64,000 bases of DNA from Chloroflexi bacterium GWB2_49_20 (GCA_001796335.1 MGMF01000021.1:186001-250000); one strand, 5' to 3'; positions 17,846 to 26,943 are shown, counted from the first letter of the stretch. Notes: a model not told the origin generated them from the letters alone. Numbers and translations are program-made.

Positions 17846-17927
17846 TGCGCTGAGGGGGACTTGAACCCCCACGCCTTGCGGCACATGGCCCTCAACCATG
17901 CCTGTCTGCCAATTCCAGCACCAGCGC
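17846..17927 (-). tRNA. tRNA-Leu (GAG)
   Basis: An 82-base cloverleaf on the minus strand with a long variable arm (TGCCGCAAGGCGT), as expected for a class II tRNA. The acceptor stem GCGCTGG pairs with TCAGCGC (one G-U at the base), the anticodon stem CATGG/CCATG holds a TTGAGGG loop with anticodon GAG, and the T arm is GGGGG-TTCAAGT-CCCCC. The discriminator is A, as usual for leucine. CCA is not encoded. Confidence 0.96.
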
Positions 17928-18015
17928 TTAAGCAAGGCGTATTATAATCGTCTTCAGTTGGATGTCAAGCAAAGTTATATTATCTACACAGAAAAATATA
18001 AATACAGGAGTTATC

Positions 18016-19029
18016 ATGGTTACAATTGTCGTCGATGCGATGGGAAGTGATGCATATCCTGTTCCAGATATTATTGGTTCTGTTACTGCTGCCCGTGAAT
18101 ATGCTGTGCAAATAATCCTTGTCGGAGACGAGAACATCATCAGACCAATATTAGATTCTCAAAAACCAGGTAACTTACCAATCCAAGTAGTCCATACACC
18201 AGAAATGCTTACCATGCAAGACAAAGGCATGAGTCTTGTTCTCAAAGCCAGGCGACCCAATTCAAAAAATTCTATGGCTGTCGGCCTGGATTTGGTAAAA
18301 TCTGGAATTGCAGATGCTTTTGTAACAGCAGGCAATACCGGAGCTGCAAGCGTTAGTTCTTATTTTCGCTTGGGAACCATACCAGGAATAGATCGCCCAG
18401 CCCTTGCACCTGTCTTTCCTACAGCAAAAGGTTCCTGTATCGTCCTGGATGTTGGCGCCAATCCAGATGTAAAACCAAACAACCTTTTGCAATTTGCGAT
18501 AATGGGTAAGGTGTATACCGAGCGTGTGCGTGGGGTTACTAACCCCAAAATCGGTCTTGTGTCAAATGGTGAAGAGGCTGGAAAAGGAAATCAATTGGTT
18601 AAAGAAGCATATCCGCTCCTGGCATCCTCCCAACTAAATTTCATTGGTAATGTTGAAGGCAAGGAAGTTATTGGCGGCGAAGTCGATGTGGCTGTAACAG
18701 ATGGCTTTACAGGTAATGTTATGCTAAAAACAGCAGAGGCTGTTGCGCAATTACTTGTAGATAAGATTAAAGAAAATATAAAGTCTGGTGACTTTTTGAC
18801 GCAATTGGGTGGTTTATTAATAAAACGTTCAATGGGAAAGATAAAAAAGTTCATGGACCCAAGCGAAGAAGGTGCCGCTCCATTGCTAGGAGTCAATGGA
18901 TTGGTCTTCATAGGGCACGGCCGCTCAGATGCCAACGCTATAAAAAATGCAATCCGTGTCGCCAAACAAGCGGTGGATTCAAATATACTCGACTCAATTC
19001 GAGATGCTATCCAAGTGTCTCTGCAATAA
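18016..19029 (+). CDS. plsX: phosphate acyltransferase PlsX
   Basis: PlsX converts acyl-ACP to acyl-phosphate, the first step of phospholipid synthesis in most bacteria. The 337-residue product from the ATG at 18016 (ACAGGAG ahead of it) has the diagnostic start VVDAMGSD, where the more usual second glycine of DAMGGD is serine, followed by GNTGAA, PGIDRPALAPVFPT, LDVGANPD and VTDGFTGNVMLKT. Earlier in-frame non-ATG starts have no ribosome site. The expected partners plsY, fabD or acpP are not adjacent; instead a membrane protein and a DinG helicase follow. A small hairpin (AGCGC/GCGCT near 19030-19050) lies after the stop. Confidence 0.95.
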   Translation: MVTIVVDAMGSDAYPVPDIIGSVTAAREYAVQIILVGDENIIRPILDSQKPGNLPIQVVHTPEMLTMQDKGMSLVLKARRPNSKNSMAVGLDLVKSGIADAFVTAGNTGAASVSSYFRLGTIPGIDRPALAPVFPTAKGSCIVLDVGANPDVKPNNLLQFAIMGKVYTERVRGVTNPKIGLVSNGEEAGKGNQLVKEAYPLLASSQLNFIGNVEGKEVIGGEVDVAVTDGFTGNVMLKTAEAVAQLLVDKIKENIKSGDFLTQLGGLLIKRSMGKIKKFMDPSEEGAAPLLGVNGLVFIGHGRSDANAIKNAIRVAKQAVDSNILDSIRDAIQVSLQ

Positions 19030-19096
19030 AAGCGCTTTAAAGGCGCTTAAATGATTAAATATATAGCTGAAACAATTCAATATAAGGATATAAATC

Positions 19097-19813
19097 ATGA
19101 AAATTGCAACAAACCATAAGCTCATAAAGCGAAATTCGCGTATAGGGCAAATCACCAGTCTGACTGCCTTGGGTATCCTGGCGGCAGGAATGTATATAAC
19201 CTTTAAAATGCCAGATAAGGTTGGCTATTCTTTAGCGGCACTTCTATTTGGTTTCTTCTTATCTCAGATAGGCATGTACTATGGAAATCGCTGGGGTCGT
19301 AGCCCGCGGCCAGATGAAGTACTCGATAAAAGCCTTAAGGGTTTAGGTCGGGATTATACAATTTACCATTACTCTGCTCCAACCCCTCATCTTCTGGTAG
19401 GACCATCCGGGCTTTGGGTCTTGTTGCATTTCTACCAAGGAGGCACGATTAATTACGGGAATAAACGCTGGCGTCAAAAAGGTGGTGGTTTTATTCAGAG
19501 CTATTTAAAAATGTTTGGTCAAGAAAATATCGGCCGCCCCGATGTTGAAGGAGCAGCAGAAGTAATTACACTGAAAAAATTTTTCAAGAAGACTCTACCC
19601 GAAATTGAGATTCCCGAGATCTACACCGCGGCTATTTTTTCCAATCCCAATGTCGATCTATCCGCAAAAGACTCTCCTATCCCCGCTTTGACCCCGAAGG
19701 ATTTTAAAGAATTTATTAAACAAAAAGCCAAAGATAATCCTTTTCCACAATTGGCTTTAAAAGCGATTCAGGATGTTCTTCCACATCCAGATTCAGAATC
19801 TAAAAAAGATTAA
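19097..19813 (+). CDS. membrane protein with NERD-like domain, function unknown
   Basis: A 238-residue protein with two adjacent hydrophobic segments (about residues 23-40 and 48-66, GYSLAALLFGFFLSQIGMYYG) followed by a soluble domain. The stretch DYTIYHYSAPTPHLLVGPSGLWVLLHFYQG resembles the start of nuclease-related (NERD) domains, where a protein-coding core follows VGPxGxxVI. The lysines and acidic residues of a restriction-like active site are not clearly recognisable, so nuclease activity is not claimed. It ends 38 bases before the DinG helicase and is probably co-transcribed with it. Confidence 0.65.
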   Translation: MKIATNHKLIKRNSRIGQITSLTALGILAAGMYITFKMPDKVGYSLAALLFGFFLSQIGMYYGNRWGRSPRPDEVLDKSLKGLGRDYTIYHYSAPTPHLLVGPSGLWVLLHFYQGGTINYGNKRWRQKGGGFIQSYLKMFGQENIGRPDVEGAAEVITLKKFFKKTLPEIEIPEIYTAAIFSNPNVDLSAKDSPIPALTPKDFKEFIKQKAKDNPFPQLALKAIQDVLPHPDSESKKD

Positions 19814-19850
19814 ACTCAATATTTCTTCTATTTCCGAAATATTTATAAAG

Positions 19851-22646
19851 ATGACTTCCATTGTAGCACTGGATATTGAAACAACCGGTCTCGATCCAAA
19901 TAAGGATGCGATCATAGAAATTGGCGTTCGCCTTTTTGATGGAAACCGGGTTGTAAATGAATGGGAAAGCTTTATAAACCCTCATTGCCATATACCAGAA
20001 TTTATTACTGGCTTAACGGGTATTTCAAATGAAATGGTCCGTAAAGCACCTGGTATCCAGGATGTTCTGGATGATTTGGCTGCATTTGTTGGAAATGTGC
20101 CCATCCTGGGTCATAATATTCGGTTTGACCTTTCGTTTTTCTTAAAATATAATCTCTTTCCATTTAACACGAGCCTGGACACTTATGAGATGGCTGCCGT
20201 TTTGTTACCATCTGCCAGTCGCTACAATCTTGGAGCTTTAACAAGGGAGTTAAATATACCCCAATCTGCAACGCATAGGGCTTTACAAGATGCACGCGCA
20301 ACCCACCTGGTCTTTTTACGTCTTTGGGATCTTGCCTGCAAATTACCTTTGGATCTGCTTGCCGAGATTGTCCACCATGGTGAACCGCTTGATTGGGGAG
20401 GTAATTGGCCATTTCAGCAAGTATTGCAAAGTCGGATTAAAGAAATTAATCCTGTCTATTCTGCGTCCAGGCATCCTTCAGCACATTTATTTTCCCCTTC
20501 AGAGAATTCTATCGGGCAGCCATTGCAGAACGATCAAGAGATTATTCCACTTGATGTTGACGAGGTAGCCTCGTCACTTGAATATGGAGGTCCGTTTTCG
20601 AAATATTTTGATATTTATGAATATCGCCCGGAACAAGTAGCAATGGTGCGAGCGATAACCAAGTCTCTATCTTCCGCTCAACACTTAATGGTTGAGGCTG
20701 GCACGGGTGTCGGAAAATCTTTTGCTTATCTCGTCCCTGCAGCTTTATTTTCAGTCCGGAATAATACCCGGATCATTATTTCCACCAATACCATCAACCT
20801 TCAGGATCAATTAATAAAAAAGGATATTCCTGACTTACGAGGAGCATTGGGTATTGACGTGCGCGCTTCTGTACTAAAAGGACGCTCTAACTATCTCTGT
20901 CCTCGTCGATTAGAGATGCTTCGCAAGCGCACGCCCCAAACCCTTGAAGAATTAAGGGTTCTTGCAAAAACATTAGTCTGGCTGCAAACCAACACAACTG
21001 GCGACAGAACCGATATCAATTTGAATGGGCCTAGCGAAAGGGATGTTTGGGTTCATATTTCTGCTGAAGACGACCAATGTACGACCGAAGCTTGCCTGGA
21101 ACGCACAGGAGGTACCTGCCCCTTTTTCAAGGCTCGTCAAGCCGCACTGACCTCTCACATTTTAATTGTCAATCACGCCTTGCTTCTTACGGACGTTGCC
21201 ACGGGTAATCGTGTGCTCCCAGATTATGAATATTTAATTGTGGATGAAGGTCATCATCTCGAGGCAGCAACAACAGATGCCCTTAGTTTCCGTTTATCAG
21301 AAGGGGATATCGATCGCCTCATGCGAGAAATCGGATCGAGTTCCAGCGGAACTCTCTCATATCTTTTATCAATTGCACGGGGAGGCATCCGTCCATCCAA
21401 TTTCGCGTCTTTGAACCAACTGGTGTCCCGGGCAACGGATCTTTCATTCCGTTTTGAAAATCAACAAAGAGCCTTTTTCCTAACACTGAAAAACTTTGTT
21501 TCTAATCAACGGGAAGGGCAACACACAAATTCATATGCATTTCAGATACGTATAATTCCGTCCACTCGAACCTTGCCAGGCTGGGATGAGGTTGAGATTG
21601 CCTGGGATACAGCAAACGAAACCCTGGATCTACTTTTTGCTATTATTGAAGATTTGCAAAAAGCAGCAGCTGAATTATTTGCTGAAGGCGTGGAGGATGC
21701 AGAAAATATATTAAGCAGCCTGGGAAATATCAATCGCCGATTTTCTGAAATTGAAATACATATGTCATCGATGATTGGTCAACCCGATTCCGGGGTGGTG
21801 TATTGGGTCGAGTTACAACCTAATGGAAACCGTATATCCCTACACGCATCTCCCATTCAAGTTGGACCCTTATTAGAAAAATATTTCTGGCACAACAAAT
21901 CCAGTGTAATTATCACATCAGCCACATTGACGACAAATGGCGAATTCAATTACATCCGGAACACATTGGGCGCAGATGAAGCCAACGAACTGGCGCTTGG
22001 GTCTCCTTTTGATTATGAAAGTGCAGCCCTATTATATTTATGCAACGATATAGCAGAACCACATACAAACGAATTTCAATTTCAATTAAGCAAAACTATT
22101 ATCAATCTCTGTCGCGCTTCAATGGGTCGCGCACTGATTTTATTCACATCCTATGCCCAGTTAAAACGAACAGCTAAATCTATAACCGGACCTTTGACCT
22201 CAGAAGATATCAACGTCTATGAACAGGGGGATGGCTCTTCCCCAAATGCTTTGCTTGAATATTTCAGGAGTTCAGACAAGGCGGTTCTGCTGGGAACTCG
22301 CTCCTTCTGGGAAGGTGTAGATATTCCCGGAGATGCACTCTCAGTATTAGTGATAACAAAATTACCCTTTGATGTTCCTACCGACCCATTGATTGCCGCC
22401 CGCTCTGAAGAGTTTGAGGATCCTTTTAATGAATATCATCTCCCTGAAGCAATCCTCCGCTTTCGTCAAGGTTTCGGCCGTTTAATAAGAACTCAATCAG
22501 ATCGTGGCGTTGTGGCTATTCTGGACAGGAGGGTTCTGACCAAGCAATATGGCCGATTTTTTATAAATTCGCTTCCTCTCTGTACAAAAATTGTTGGCTC
22601 ATTTAAAAATTTACCCAACGAAGCTGCAAAGTGGTTAAACCACTAA
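19851..22646 (+). CDS. dinG: DinG-family helicase with N-terminal DnaQ-like exonuclease domain
   Basis: A 931-residue protein from the ATG at 19851. Residues 1-165 are a DEDD 3'-5' exonuclease domain: VALDIETTGLD with the first acidic pair, ILGHNIRFDLSF and HRALQDARAT with the later Asp/His. From about residue 250 comes an XPD/DinG superfamily-2 helicase: VEAGTGVGKSFAYLVPA (Walker A), iron-sulfur cysteines in SNYLCPRR, DDQCTTEACLE and GGTCPFF, IVDEGHHLE (DEAH-like box) and the late LGTRSFWEGVDIPGD and RFRQGFGRLIR. This layout matches DinG of Bacillus and related bacteria, thought to act in DNA repair and R-loop or replication-block removal. Start choice: it gives MTSIVALDIETTG, the normal domain start. 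Confidence 0.93.
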   Translation: MTSIVALDIETTGLDPNKDAIIEIGVRLFDGNRVVNEWESFINPHCHIPEFITGLTGISNEMVRKAPGIQDVLDDLAAFVGNVPILGHNIRFDLSFFLKYNLFPFNTSLDTYEMAAVLLPSASRYNLGALTRELNIPQSATHRALQDARATHLVFLRLWDLACKLPLDLLAEIVHHGEPLDWGGNWPFQQVLQSRIKEINPVYSASRHPSAHLFSPSENSIGQPLQNDQEIIPLDVDEVASSLEYGGPFSKYFDIYEYRPEQVAMVRAITKSLSSAQHLMVEAGTGVGKSFAYLVPAALFSVRNNTRIIISTNTINLQDQLIKKDIPDLRGALGIDVRASVLKGRSNYLCPRRLEMLRKRTPQTLEELRVLAKTLVWLQTNTTGDRTDINLNGPSERDVWVHISAEDDQCTTEACLERTGGTCPFFKARQAALTSHILIVNHALLLTDVATGNRVLPDYEYLIVDEGHHLEAATTDALSFRLSEGDIDRLMREIGSSSSGTLSYLLSIARGGIRPSNFASLNQLVSRATDLSFRFENQQRAFFLTLKNFVSNQREGQHTNSYAFQIRIIPSTRTLPGWDEVEIAWDTANETLDLLFAIIEDLQKAAAELFAEGVEDAENILSSLGNINRRFSEIEIHMSSMIGQPDSGVVYWVELQPNGNRISLHASPIQVGPLLEKYFWHNKSSVIITSATLTTNGEFNYIRNTLGADEANELALGSPFDYESAALLYLCNDIAEPHTNEFQFQLSKTIINLCRASMGRALILFTSYAQLKRTAKSITGPLTSEDINVYEQGDGSSPNALLEYFRSSDKAVLLGTRSFWEGVDIPGDALSVLVITKLPFDVPTDPLIAARSEEFEDPFNEYHLPEAILRFRQGFGRLIRTQSDRGVVAILDRRVLTKQYGRFFINSLPLCTKIVGSFKNLPNEAAKWLNH

Positions 22647-22655
22647 TTTACCTTC

Positions 22656-22871
22656 CTAAAAACAATCTCTGAACGCGTGCCTGAGAGAATAAAAAAATTT
22701 GTGACTGGGAACGCTAAGCGCATAAAAAGTACTTACAGATGGCGATGTTTTATTGCGCTCAATCAAACTCAAGACATTCGCTGAAAGGCCATTTACGTGC
22801 ATTTGTCGCAACCGAATACCGACATTTACTGACAAGGCTTTTTTTCCATAATAGTTCATTCTCTTCTCCAA
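22656..22871 (-). pseudogene. remnant of an XRE-family (cupin-type) regulator
   Basis: The minus-strand frame encodes 71 residues with the recognisable blocks VGIRLRQ, GLS, VLSLIERNKTSPSVSTFYALS and VPSHKFF. These match the helix-turn-helix of XRE-cupin regulators (RLRxLR..GLSL...LSxIExGKTSPSVSTLxxLAxALxVP..xFF), but the piece between the first and third helices, about 10 residues, is missing in frame, and the protein lacks the cupin domain. This looks like a decayed gene rather than a working small regulator. Nothing downstream on the minus strand continues it; the DinG stop is ten bases away. Confidence 0.5.
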
Positions 22872-23003
22872 ACGTTTACTGTAAATATCCCATCATAAAA
22901 ACCAAAAAACTGGGGGGTGTATTAGGACATTAATTACCATCATTACCTTGTGACATTTGCAATAAATACTTTTGATATTTTGCACTATGGGAGGCTTGCA
23001 CCG

Positions 23004-23038
23004 AGTGTTAAATTATAAGGGAACACTTTCGCTATAAT
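23004..23038 (+). promoter_or_regulatory. arsR-type promoter with candidate operator
   Basis: TATAAT at 23033-23038 is a perfect -10 box 38 bases before the ArsR start codon. AGTGTT at 23004-23009 and AACACT at 23022-23027 form an inverted repeat with a 12-base spacer just upstream of the -10 box, where a repressor would block RNA polymerase. ArsR-family proteins usually bind such imperfect dyads in their own promoters. No good -35 hexamer is seen. Confidence 0.4.
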
Positions 23039-23076
23039 GTATATGCATAATTAACCAATCTCATTCTGGAGTAGCC

Positions 23077-23409
23077 ATGACAAGCATTTTGAAAGATGAA
23101 GTTAATCAGTTACATGCAAATATCTGCAATGGGTTGGCAGATCCGATTCGCATATTATTACTTTACAAATTATCCGAAGCTCCGTCCAGTGTTAACGATT
23201 TGGCCAATTCAGTTAATCTCTCTCAACCTACAGTCTCCCGTCACTTAAAAATACTCAGGGAGCGTGGCCTGGTGATACCAAAACGCAATGGGCAATATGT
23301 ATATTACCACCTTGCAGATATTCGCATCATTGAGGCACTTGACCTAATGCGTGCAGTAATGTCTGACACGCTGTCTGAACGAGCAAAAATTGCTTCTTCC
23401 GAAAAATAA
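23077..23409 (+). CDS. ArsR-family winged-helix transcriptional regulator
   Basis: A 110-residue protein with the complete ArsR DNA-binding domain: LADPIRILLLYKLSEAP, the recognition helix in NLSQPTVSRHLKILRERGLV, and the wing KRNGQYVYYHLAD. The metal-binding ELCVCDL motif of ArsR/SmtB is replaced by VNDLANSV and the protein has only one cysteine (C17 or near), so it probably does not sense a metal through the alpha-3 site. It stands alone, with its own -10 box and a dyad upstream; the next plus-strand gene is 430 bases away, so its target is not obvious. Confidence 0.88.
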   Translation: MTSILKDEVNQLHANICNGLADPIRILLLYKLSEAPSSVNDLANSVNLSQPTVSRHLKILRERGLVIPKRNGQYVYYHLADIRIIEALDLMRAVMSDTLSERAKIASSEK

Positions 23410-23842
23410 ACCGCGACAAATTTCCTAATGGAGAAATAAATTAGATCATTGTTTATACTTGTTGTAGTAAAAGACGGAACCGGGGAAACGATCTATAAGC
23501 TGTTCTCTATTTCCCAAAGGACCTGCAAAAAAAGTTGCCCGGATTTCACCATAGGACAATGTTATTGACATGACCATCTACTTCACTTTTTGGGGGATGG
23601 ACATTATCTCCAATTAATGTGATGGCAGTACCAAACTACAATTCTGCAAGATGACTGCAGAATTGTTTTGACTCAAAAATAATGTCTTTGTTGCGTGAGA
23701 AGAGGGGATTGTTATGGCTAGTGAATTTATCGATATGACCAAAGGTGAACAAATCATATTTATCGAGTTCCTGATAAAATAGCCAGGGATCCAGATTTGA
23801 GTGAAAATCATCTAGGCTCCCTAGGCAAAAATAATAAATAAT
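23410..23842. other. 433-base stretch without a recognisable gene
   Basis: No open frame here resembles a known protein. Short plus-strand pieces look coding-like but are interrupted, for example one containing VVVKDGTGETIYKLFSISQ and CKKSCPDFTIGQC before 23560 and one with MASEFIDMTKGEQIIFIEF from 23714, both ending in stops. They may be relics of a gene that the ArsR protein once controlled. A 9-bp hairpin (23640-23648 with 23656-23664) followed by GTTTTG may be a weak terminator. Confidence 0.35.
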
Positions 23843-24268
23843 ATGATAGAGATATCGCCTTTTCGCTTCCTTGATGAATCGGATATAACTTTAGAGTTTT
23901 TTAAAGCTTCGGGACCAGGTGGACAGAATATAAACAAGGTCTCAACAGCTGTACGTTTACGTTTTAATTTAAGTAAGTCATCTGCTTTAACCATCGAAGA
24001 GAAAATACGATTAAGCAGACTCGCTGCTAGTCGCTTGACTGCTGATGGATTAATAGTCATAGAGGCCAGACGATTTCGCTCTCAAGACCAGAACCGTTTG
24101 GACGCTATTCAAAGGTTGGTTCATTTGCTAGAATCTGCCATCAAAATTCCAAAAACGAGAATAAAAACACGTCCAAGTCGAACTGCTCGCGCATCAAGAA
24201 CATTCGAAAAGAAAAAACGCGGGGACCTTAAAAGAACTAGACATTACAACCCGGATGATTGGGGGTAA
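23843..24268 (+). CDS. arfB: ArfB-type peptidyl-tRNA hydrolase (RF-1 domain)
   Basis: A 141-residue, codon-independent release factor of the ArfB/YaeJ type that frees ribosomes stalled on broken messages. The catalytic GGQ is at residues 26-28 in ASGPGGQNINKVSTAVRLRF. There is no stop-codon recognition domain. The C-terminal tail after about residue 105 is strongly basic (KIPKTRIKTRPSR...KKKRGDLKRTRH), as needed to enter the empty mRNA channel. Length matches the family. It has no strong ribosome site. No tmRNA gene was noticed in the window. Confidence 0.9.
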   Translation: MIEISPFRFLDESDITLEFFKASGPGGQNINKVSTAVRLRFNLSKSSALTIEEKIRLSRLAASRLTADGLIVIEARRFRSQDQNRLDAIQRLVHLLESAIKIPKTRIKTRPSRTARASRTFEKKKRGDLKRTRHYNPDDWG

Positions 24269-24553
24269 TAACAATTAAATATTTTACGCTCTATACTCTC
24301 ATATAGCGTAATATTCAATTTGTCTGTTTTTCCATACAAAAGTCGTTTTTTTAATGAATCCGGAAAATCTGGTCAGGGAATACTTTCGGGGCTGTTCTAG
24401 AGTAACATTATTCTTGAGGCAACGATGTTCTCCAAAGTAAGATTCTATTTGAGGCAATACACTACTCAATGGGAAAATATTATAAGTTATATAATGGCGA
24501 TTTTAAATAGGTTTGATATAATTTGCGTTGTTATCTCACCAAGAAGGAGGATC

Positions 24554-24808
24554 ATGAACGAACTAAAGTGGGACTTACTCGCCGAAGTATTTGGTCGTAT
24601 GGAAGCTGAAATTATTCAAAGCATGCTCAACGCAAATGGAATTGATGCTGAGCTCTTTCAAGAAGCTGTTGGGCGGAATTTCGCCTATCCAACGACTGTT
24701 GGAGGGTTTGCACGTGTCCAAATATTCGTTCCAAAGAATAAATTAATTGAAGCAAAAGAATTACTAAAGAATTCTCAAAATGACACTTTGGAATTCCCTG
24801 CACACTAG
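24554..24808 (+). CDS. DUF2007-type small protein
   Basis: An 84-residue protein starting at the ATG at 24554 behind a perfect AAGGAGG site; an upstream extension in frame lacks such a site. It has the DUF2007 pattern: an N-terminal LAEVFGRMEAEIIQSMLNANGIDAELFQE with alpha-beta folding like a PII/ACT-type unit, then VQIFVPKNKLIEAKELL. These proteins are often linked to signalling or kept as a domain on zinc-ribbon proteins, but no function is established. It is 46 bases before the acyl-CoA dehydrogenase gene, and is likely co-transcribed. Confidence 0.75.
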   Translation: MNELKWDLLAEVFGRMEAEIIQSMLNANGIDAELFQEAVGRNFAYPTTVGGFARVQIFVPKNKLIEAKELLKNSQNDTLEFPAH

Positions 24809-24854
24809 CTCCAACCCAAACCAGCCATTCAAAATCAGCCACCGGAGGTGATAA

Positions 24855-26006
24855 ATGCAATTTGATTTCTCAGAGGAGCAAAAAATGTGGCGAAAGACTG
24901 TACATAACTTTGTTGCCACAGAAGTTAAGCCCAAAGCACGCGAGGTTGATGAAAGCGGTGAATTTAATTGGCCTGCTGTTAGAAAAATGGGGTCTCTTGG
25001 GCTTCTCGGACTCCTTGTTCCCGAAGAATACGGAGGGTCTAATGTAGACGCTATTAGCGCGGCAATAGCCATCGAAGAGTTGGGGTGGGGTTGCGGATCG
25101 ACCGGATTGGCGATCGCCGCTCATAATGGCTTGGGTTGTGCTCCGATTGTCAACTTTGGAACATCAGAACAAAAAGCAACATTTTTAGAACCTGTTGTCA
25201 CAGGAACTGGACGATTGGCCGCTCTTGCATTAACTGAGCCTGGAGCAGGTTCCGATCTTCAAGGTGGTGTTACCACAAAAGCTATAAAATCTGGAAATGA
25301 GTGGATCATCAATGGCGCCAAAATGTGGATAACAAATGCCAGCATAGCCGATTATATTATCACTTTGGTTCGCACAGATCCTTCTAGAGGAGCCCACTCA
25401 CTCAGCATGATCATCGTTCCGGTTGAAACCCCAGGTCTGCAGATTCATCCTCCAGAAAAGAAAATGGGTCTGCATGGCTCTCAAACCAACGCACTGACTT
25501 ATGATAATATCCGTGTTCCAACAAACTACCTATTAGGAGAAGAAGGGCGTGGATTATCCCAGACTTTGCACACTCTCGACGGAGGCCGTATTAGCATTGG
25601 GGCTTTGTCCATCGGACTTGCCCAAGCTGCATTTGAAAGCGCTGTTACTTACTCAAAAGAACGAAAAGCTTTTGGGAAACCGATAGCAGATCAACAAGCC
25701 TTACAGTGGATGCTGGCTGATGCCGCAACAGAATTAGAAGCTGCTCGATTACTCGTTTACCAGGCTGCATGGTTGAAACAAGAAGGTCGCTCGTTTAGCA
25801 AACAAGCAGCCATGGCGAAGCTATTCGCATCTGAAATGGCTGAGAGGGTTGCGAGGAATGCGATCCAAATTCATGGTGGCTATGGTTATTCGCGGGAGTT
25901 TGATGTAGAAAGAATTTATAGGGATATACGCTTGATGACTATCGGCGAGGGAACTAGCGAAATTCAAAGGCTTGTTATAGCCCGCTATGTTTTAGGTAAT
26001 AGTTAA
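24855..26006 (+). CDS. acyl-CoA dehydrogenase
   Basis: A 383-residue flavoenzyme that introduces a 2,3 double bond in acyl-CoA and passes electrons to ETF. The start (QFDFSEEQKMWRKTVHNF), GLLGLLVPEEYGG, the FAD-binding ALTEPGAGSDL and MWITNASIADY, and the C-terminal IQIHGGYGYSREFDVERIYRD are all standard. The catalytic base is E365 in GEGTSEIQ, the short/medium-chain and glutaryl-type position. CACCGGAGGTG precedes the ATG. Chain-length specificity is not evident. Etf genes and other beta-oxidation genes are not adjacent. Confidence 0.94.
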   Translation: MQFDFSEEQKMWRKTVHNFVATEVKPKAREVDESGEFNWPAVRKMGSLGLLGLLVPEEYGGSNVDAISAAIAIEELGWGCGSTGLAIAAHNGLGCAPIVNFGTSEQKATFLEPVVTGTGRLAALALTEPGAGSDLQGGVTTKAIKSGNEWIINGAKMWITNASIADYIITLVRTDPSRGAHSLSMIIVPVETPGLQIHPPEKKMGLHGSQTNALTYDNIRVPTNYLLGEEGRGLSQTLHTLDGGRISIGALSIGLAQAAFESAVTYSKERKAFGKPIADQQALQWMLADAATELEAARLLVYQAAWLKQEGRSFSKQAAMAKLFASEMAERVARNAIQIHGGYGYSREFDVERIYRDIRLMTIGEGTSEIQRLVIARYVLGNS

Positions 26007-26029
26007 TACAATTATTTAATTATTGATTA

Positions 26030-26074
26030 TAAGAACAAAGGCTGATTCCATTAAATCAAAAGCCTTTGTTCTTA
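26030..26074. terminator. bidirectional terminator hairpin
   Basis: A 14-bp perfect stem (26030-26043 with 26061-26074) with a 17-base loop. A/T-rich outer pairs give T-runs on each strand. It separates the plus-strand acyl-CoA dehydrogenase from the convergent minus-strand group that ends at 26107. Confidence 0.8.
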
Positions 26075-26106
26075 TTTATATTATTAATTTGGTTCTGACC
26101 TAAAGG

Positions 26107-26310
26107 TTATTTACGATTTAAATACCCTTTATAAACGTAATACAAAAGGATACACATGACAGCGGTGCCACCCCAAATCAACCACCCGCTTTTAATTGCA
26201 AGCCAGATATTTCCAATCGCAGGATAATATAAAAATGCTGTAAGACCAGCAAATACTAACACAAATATTCCAAATAACCAAAATCTCATAAGGTTAAGTT
26301 TCTTTTCCAT
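26107..26310 (-). CDS. small two-helix membrane protein
   Basis: A 67-residue protein from the ATG at 26310, which has a GGAGG site seven bases upstream; a longer frame to 26364 has none. It has two transmembrane segments (WLFGIFVLVFAGLTAFLYY and LIWGGTAVMCILLYYVYKG) and short charged ends. I recognise no family. It is the last gene of the minus-strand run and lies 63 bases after the methyltransferase stop, so it may have its own message. Confidence 0.6.
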   Translation of the reverse strand: MEKKLNLMRFWLFGIFVLVFAGLTAFLYYPAIGNIWLAIKSGWLIWGGTAVMCILLYYVYKGYLNRK

Positions 26311-26373
26311 ATTTTCCTCCAGATATTTACACGAAAGATCCCATGTTTGTATTTTAGCACACAATATAATATT

Positions 26374-26940
26374 TTATTTGCTCTTCTTAACCATAAACCA
26401 ACTATTGCCTTTATAGTGTTGAACTCGTATGTTATCAGTAAAATCCGCGATCAGAGAAACAATTGAGCTATCCGAAAGAAAATGAGATTTCATCAGTATC
26501 AATTTTTCAAATAACCTGATCACTTTTCCTGCCAAATGATCATAATTTGGTTCAATGATCACCAACAAACCCTCGGTCTGAAGAACGCGCCATACATCCC
26601 TTAAGACTTCTTTTTGATTAATACAATGGTGTAAAGCATCAACAATTAAGGCACGCGAGAACGATTTGCTCGGATATGGCAAAACTTCGCCAAGTGCACA
26701 AATTGCCGACAAACCCTTTCCTCTGGCAATTTTTAACATTTCAAAGGAAATATCAACAACTACTATCTTATCAATGAGCCCAACCAATGAACTCGCCACT
26801 CTTCCAGTGCCTCCTCCTATATCCAAAAGATTTCCTGCAGCAGGAAGTGCAGCTATTTTTTTGATCTCATCAACATCATTGTAAGTGATTAGTTTATCGT
26901 ACCACGGCGCCAATAATCCAAAATGGTCTAAGCCAGGCAT
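26374..26940 (-). CDS. class I SAM-dependent methyltransferase
   Basis: A 188-residue protein of the Methyltransf_11 type. Motif I is LLDIGGGTGRVASSL, followed by the acidic end of strand 2 in IVVVDISFEML, LGEVLPYPSKSFSRALIVDALHHC (motif II region) and a GLLVIIEPNYDHLAGK strand. The substrate is unknown; the family includes ubiquinone/menaquinone methylases and many small-molecule enzymes. The start codon lies three bases after the comEA stop, so the two are translated from one message. Confidence 0.85.
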   Translation of the reverse strand: MPGLDHFGLLAPWYDKLITYNDVDEIKKIAALPAAGNLLDIGGGTGRVASSLVGLIDKIVVVDISFEMLKIARGKGLSAICALGEVLPYPSKSFSRALIVDALHHCINQKEVLRDVWRVLQTEGLLVIIEPNYDHLAGKVIRLFEKLILMKSHFLSDSSIVSLIADFTDNIRVQHYKGNSWFMVKKSK

Positions 26941-26943
26941 TTT

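Noticed and set aside
17738-17935. Minus-strand open frame over the tRNA-Leu region
   Set aside because: It is the translation of the tRNA gene itself; the cloverleaf explains the sequence.
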